Of a stretch of 64,000 nt of DNA, positions 60,638 to 64,000 are shown piece after piece; within the stretch, counting starts at the first letter, position 1, and each line of letters starts with the position of its first letter. This DNA is from Noviherbaspirillum aerium (lineage in GTDB: Bacteria; Pseudomonadota; Gammaproteobacteria; Burkholderiales; Burkholderiaceae_D), in assembly GCF_008929045.1 (NCBI RefSeq), contig NZ_VFAH01000001.1, positions 124,001 through 188,000 on the forward strand. The letters are read 5' to 3'. The notes beneath the pieces are model-generated. The model was not told the origin of the DNA and did not search any database. It was given only the letters and a program-made list of their open reading frames with translations. The translations under genes were made by a program, and so were the position numbers.

Positions 60638-62020
60638 CTATAACTCGACAATGTCCGCGACTTCCCTCGACAGCCATTTGCGCGTGATGTGATAGACCTC
60701 TCGATCGAATCGCCCCCTGCCTTTCTGTAGTAATTCAACCGCCTCTTCTTCACTTCTTACAGGACCGAGATACGACCAAGAGTCGATGACATGCAGGTCG
60801 GCATTTTCGCGAAAGGCGATTGCACCAGGGTAGGGCCATGGCTGCAGGCGCATGCTTTGCAGCGCGTCCCGCACACGCTGGTTGTGCCGGTCCACACTCT
60901 CCTTGCCGGTGCATGCACCCTGGCATTTTCCTGTGGCGGCCGCCGTGCAAGATGCTCCTGCGCCTGCCCGCATCTTCTCGATTCCAAGAAGACGCGGGCA
61001 CAGACGGTAGGCATTGGCGATCGCGCGCAGCGCATCGGATGCCTTTCGCCTGCTGGCAAACAATCCGTACAGGTCCGGGTCCACGCCGAAGAACAGGTCG
61101 TCGGTCATGATCAGCACCGGCTGCAGCACGCCCTTGCGCATTACCAGCCGCCATGCGCAAACATCCTCGTCAGGCACGATGTGATTGAACGCGGGCTGCA
61201 GCCGCTTGATCATGCGCGCTTCCAGCAACTGCGATCCGAGTTCGCCCGACGTCGCCCTCCATTCCACGCGGCGCACCTGGGACATCATCTGCTGTTCCCT
61301 GGCTGACATGCGGCCGGCATGAAAATGCGCGTCCACGCGTCGGCGCAGGTGGTCTGCCTTGCCGATGAAGAGCGGCGCATCCTCCTCGCCATAAAACAGA
61401 TAAATACCCGGCGTATCGGGCATGTCGTCGATATGGAGCGCTTCGATCTGCGGCAGCACCACAGGGCGGTTGAGCAGCTTCTCAATCGCCTCATCAATGG
61501 CATCGGCCGCATGGGCTTCATGGATCTTCTTCCAGAACTGCCAGATGAGCTGGGCGTCTCCCAATGCCCGATGACGCTCGGTGACATGCAGGCCATGTCG
61601 CGCGACCAGCGCATCGAGGTTGTGTCGCTCGAATTCCGGATACAACCTGCGGGAAAGCCGGACGGTGCACAACACCGGCGGATGAAAGTCGCGTCCAACG
61701 CGGCGGAACTCGCTGCGCAGAAAGCCGTAGTCGAAGCGGGCGTTATGCGCGATGAAGACCCGGTCGGCAAGGCGCGTGCCGATTTCGTCGGCCAGGTCCG
61801 CGAAGCGTGGCGCATGCTGCACCATTTCGTTCGAAATGCCGGTCAGCGACTGGATGAATTCGGGAATGGGCATGTCGGGATTGACCAGGCTGCTCCATTC
61901 GCGCACGCCCTGCTCGTCGACTTGCACGATCCCGACCTCGGTGATGCGGTCCGCTCCCGCGGTGCCGCCGGTGGTTTCGAGATCGACGAAGGCAAGACGA
62001 GGATAGCGCCGTTCCGTCAT
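60638..62020 (-). CDS. Exonuclease / GIY-YIG endonuclease fusion
   Basis: A 460-residue fusion. Residues about 8-175 are a DnaQ-like DEDDh 3'-5' exonuclease (FVDLETTG, HNARFDYGFL, HRALGDAQ). Residues about 200-290 are a UvrC-type GIY-YIG nuclease (GIYLFYGEEDAPLFIGKADHLRRRV, with the catalytic Glu in GSQLLEARMIK), and the C-terminal part has four cysteines (CPRLLG, CTAAATGKCQGACTG) like the Cho/UvrC-type zinc or Fe-S knuckle. Such proteins act like a stand-alone Cho nuclease plus proofreading in repair. The start overlaps the UdgX stop by four bases. Confidence 0.9.
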   Translation of the reverse strand: MTERRYPRLAFVDLETTGGTAGADRITEVGIVQVDEQGVREWSSLVNPDMPIPEFIQSLTGISNEMVQHAPRFADLADEIGTRLADRVFIAHNARFDYGFLRSEFRRVGRDFHPPVLCTVRLSRRLYPEFERHNLDALVARHGLHVTERHRALGDAQLIWQFWKKIHEAHAADAIDEAIEKLLNRPVVLPQIEALHIDDMPDTPGIYLFYGEEDAPLFIGKADHLRRRVDAHFHAGRMSAREQQMMSQVRRVEWRATSGELGSQLLEARMIKRLQPAFNHIVPDEDVCAWRLVMRKGVLQPVLIMTDDLFFGVDPDLYGLFASRRKASDALRAIANAYRLCPRLLGIEKMRAGAGASCTAAATGKCQGACTGKESVDRHNQRVRDALQSMRLQPWPYPGAIAFRENADLHVIDSWSYLGPVRSEEEAVELLQKGRGRFDREVYHITRKWLSREVADIVEL

Positions 62021-63447
62021 GTCGGTTCGAGTGCCTCTCCTGAAGCCAGCCGCTGCGCTGTCTGCAGGGCGCGCACCATGTCGGCGAACGCGGCCGCCCT
62101 GAGCTGCTCGTCCGGCACGCGCAGTACATACGAGGGATGATAGGTGGTCACGAGCCAGCGGCCTTCATGCTGCATCGGCTTGCCGAGCATGCTGTTCAAG
62201 GTCACCTTGCTGGTGTGCATCAGCGACTTGAGCGCGGTGGCGCCAAGCGCGACGATGACGCTCGGCCCGATGCCGCCGATTTCCTGTTCCAGCCAGTAGT
62301 TGCAGGCATTGATATGGCGCTGGTCGGGTGTCTTGTGCAAACGCCGCTTGCCGCGCGGTTCCCACCGGAAGTGCTTGACCGCATTGGTGAGATAGACCGT
62401 GTCGCGCTGCAGGCCGGCCTGGGCGAAGACATCGTCGAGCAGCTTTCCCGCAGGTCCGACGAAGGCATGGCCGGCAAGATCTTCCTGGTCGCCAGGCTGC
62501 TCGCCGACCAGCATGATGCGCGCGTCGGTCGGCCCGCTGCCCGGCACGCCCTGGGTCGCGCGCTCCCACAGTTCGCAGCGCCGGCACTGGTCGAGCGAAG
62601 TGGGTTCGTCGCGCCTGGGCTGCGCATCGGCGGCTTCAATTGCAATGACGGCGCCGTCGCGACGGCCGACCTCGCGCGCCTGCGCAATGCGCTGCCCGCC
62701 GGCGCTGGCCTTGCTGACGAGATCGGGAATCAGGCGGCTTTCCGGCAGATTTTTCCAGTAACGAACAGGCATGTGCATCTCCATGGCATCGGTGTTGAGG
62801 CGCGCGGGATTGAAGGTGCTGCGATAGTAGGCCAGCCACAGGGCTTCTCCGATATCGTCGCCATGCTCGACCCGCGTGTTTCCCGGCGGCCCGAAATGCA
62901 GCCGGCTGCCGTCCCAGGAAGCGTTGCCCCGGGGCGTCGCGATCAGCCACGTCGTCCTGCCCATGCGCCGGGAGAAATGTTCCGCCGCGTCATGCAGCAC
63001 GTCGTGCTCGGGTTCGAACCAGGCGACAAAGCGGGGATCGCCGGCATCCTGCGGCCGTTCGCGAAAGCGCAGGAAGGCATGCATCCTGTGTTCCTCGCGA
63101 TGGACGGTCTTGACCATCGTCTGCAAGCGCATGCCATCCTCGTCAGCAGCGGACAGCACCACCCGGTCACCCTGGCTCCAGCGCCATAGCACCCGGTAAA
63201 GAAATGCCCAGCGGTCCGGCGCGCGGTAGCAGGAGGCCGTTTTCAGCAGGCTGACCAGCTCGCGCGTTACCTGCAATGCTCCCGGCGGCGCCTGGCCTTG
63301 CTGCAGCTCTGCATCGCTGGCAAACAGGCCGGGCTCTTCTCCCTCTTCCCTCCAGTCGATTTCATGCGGCGCCTTGCCGGCAGCAATGAAATTCCGAGCT
63401 GCCTGCCGCCATTCCGCGAAGGAGGCGACTTGCGCATGTGAATTCAT
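62017..63447 (-). CDS. udgX: UdgX-family uracil-DNA glycosylase fused to DUF4130
   Basis: A 476-residue protein. The N-terminal 230 residues are a DUF4130 domain (GPPGNTRVEHGDD, YYRSTFNPARLN) typically paired with a radical SAM partner. Residues 270-476 are a family-4-like uracil-DNA glycosylase with CRRC (Cys288, Cys291), GEQPGDQEDLAGHAFVGPAG and the UdgX loop GKRRLHKTP. In Mycobacterium smegmatis UdgX the histidine of KRRIH forms a covalent bond with the abasic site; here it is His371, with Ile replaced by Leu. The ATG at 63447 follows GGAAGCTGC and overlaps the radical SAM stop by four bases. Confidence 0.92.
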   Translation of the reverse strand: MNSHAQVASFAEWRQAARNFIAAGKAPHEIDWREEGEEPGLFASDAELQQGQAPPGALQVTRELVSLLKTASCYRAPDRWAFLYRVLWRWSQGDRVVLSAADEDGMRLQTMVKTVHREEHRMHAFLRFRERPQDAGDPRFVAWFEPEHDVLHDAAEHFSRRMGRTTWLIATPRGNASWDGSRLHFGPPGNTRVEHGDDIGEALWLAYYRSTFNPARLNTDAMEMHMPVRYWKNLPESRLIPDLVSKASAGGQRIAQAREVGRRDGAVIAIEAADAQPRRDEPTSLDQCRRCELWERATQGVPGSGPTDARIMLVGEQPGDQEDLAGHAFVGPAGKLLDDVFAQAGLQRDTVYLTNAVKHFRWEPRGKRRLHKTPDQRHINACNYWLEQEIGGIGPSVIVALGATALKSLMHTSKVTLNSMLGKPMQHEGRWLVTTYHPSYVLRVPDEQLRAAAFADMVRALQTAQRLASGEALEPT

Positions 63448-64000
63448 GCAGCTTCCTGCAGCGAAGGCCACAGGCCCAGCTGCTGCGGCGCATCGGCCAG
63501 CGCGCGCCGCAACGCCTCGGACGGCGCCGTGTCATTCTGCGGCCGGTAATCGGCAGTGATGATGAAAGGCTTGATCTTCTCCATGCTGCACCTCATGCGT
63601 GCCAGATCTGCATAACGGATGCGTCTGGCGCGCCGAAGTTCCACCAGGCGCTTGGCATTGCGCAGCCCGATTCCCGGCACCCGCATGATCATGCCAAGAT
63701 CGGCGCTGTTGAGATCAAGCGGAAAGTGTTCTCGGTGCATCAATGCCCAGGACAGCTTGGGATCGATATCGAGCGCAAGATTGCCGGCGGAAGGCAGCAG
63801 TTCGCCGGCATGGAAGCCATAGCCCCGCACCAGGAAATCGGCCTGGTACAGGCGATGTTCGCGCATCAGCGGCGGCGGCCTGGTCGGCAATCCGTCCGGG
63901 CTTTCGGGAATCGGGCTGAATGCGGAATAGTAGACGCGCTTGAGCTTGTAGGAGCCATACAGGGTTTCGGCCGTGGACAGGATGGTACTGTCGTCGGTCT
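63444..64000 (-). CDS. Putative DNA modification/repair radical SAM protein, C-terminal part
   Basis: Only the 3' part, about 185 codons, lies in the window; the reading frame is open to base 64000. The end shows a helix-hairpin-helix MIMRVPGIGLRNAKRLVELRR and a basic region with a cysteine (LARMRCSMEKIK). Preceding it is SPIPESPDGLPTRPPPLMRE, a signature of the radical SAM protein (TIGR03916-type) that is encoded next to UdgX-DUF4130. The radical SAM cysteines are outside the window, so the assignment rests on this context and the C-terminal motifs. Its stop overlaps the udgX start (ATGA). Confidence 0.8.
   Translation of the reverse strand, partial: TDDSTILSTAETLYGSYKLKRVYYSAFSPIPESPDGLPTRPPPLMREHRLYQADFLVRGYGFHAGELLPSAGNLALDIDPKLSWALMHREHFPLDLNSADLGMIMRVPGIGLRNAKRLVELRRARRIRYADLARMRCSMEKIKPFIITADYRPQNDTAPSEALRRALADAPQQLGLWPSLQEAA

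Noticed and set aside
1-64000. CRISPR arrays, prophage, insertion sequences, attachment sites
   Set aside because: No regularly spaced repeats, integrase, transposase or phage structural genes were seen; the tRNA is not followed by a duplicated 3' end.

Overview
The window is 64 kb of GC-rich, gene-dense chromosome with short intergenic gaps and long spurious antisense frames. Gene content points to a betaproteobacterium of the Burkholderiales, most likely Oxalobacteraceae (Herbaspirillum/Noviherbaspirillum-like): intact siaABCD, a DUF6139-like small protein, DUF4148-type repeats, the ligase-associated DNA-damage operon and a UdgX operon. No phage, insertion sequence, rRNA or CRISPR array was seen, so this looks like core chromosome. 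The family placement is inferred from gene content, not from a marker-gene comparison.

Layout. 1-2 kb: the 5' part of mnmC and a SET-domain methyltransferase. 2-6.3 kb: sugE behind a guanidine-II (mini-ykkC) riboswitch, then siaABCD, a phosphorylation-controlled diguanylate cyclase switch. 6.4-13.9 kb: azlCD, a secreted protein, a LysR regulator divergent from a DoxX/GST cluster, then tag, nnrD and a histidine phosphatase with a hairpin over its ribosome-binding site. 14-30 kb: yegD-type Hsp70, an exported hydrolase, a DUF6139 gene preceded by a perfect FNR-type box, a cardiolipin-synthase-like lipoprotein, a sorbosone-dehydrogenase-like lipoprotein, a CHRD lipoprotein, a GH1-like hydrolase with an MFS partner, argP/argO, nhaR, a Bax-inhibitor-1 protein and terC.

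30-40 kb: an XRE/MmyB-type regulator, a YdjM-like membrane protein, an MFS protein and the four-gene ligase-associated DNA-damage operon (exonuclease, ligase, helicase, PdeM), then rlpA. 40-55 kb: cyclic-di-GMP genes interleaved with small lipoproteins, a MerR/MFS pair with a MerR-type promoter and a small membrane protein carrying the same operator-like palindrome, at the same distance from its start codon, as the XRE gene. 55-64 kb: a DUF4148-like secreted protein divergent from an HxlR regulator with two operator-like direct repeats, a hotdog thioesterase, a small Cys-rich protein with a natural five-histidine tail, an initiator tRNA, htpX, an HPF-type ribosome factor, a REC-GGDEF protein, and a second repair operon (radical SAM protein, UdgX uracil-DNA glycosylase, exonuclease/GIY-YIG fusion) that runs off the right edge.

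Two themes recur. One is c-di-GMP signalling: six GGDEF proteins, two also with EAL domains, all with intact active-site and I-site motifs. The other is DNA repair: two translationally coupled operons plus tag. The most original observations are the riboswitch, the paired palindromes of the presumed XRE regulon, the sequestered ribosome-binding site, the HxlR operator repeats and two related long intergenic hairpins.
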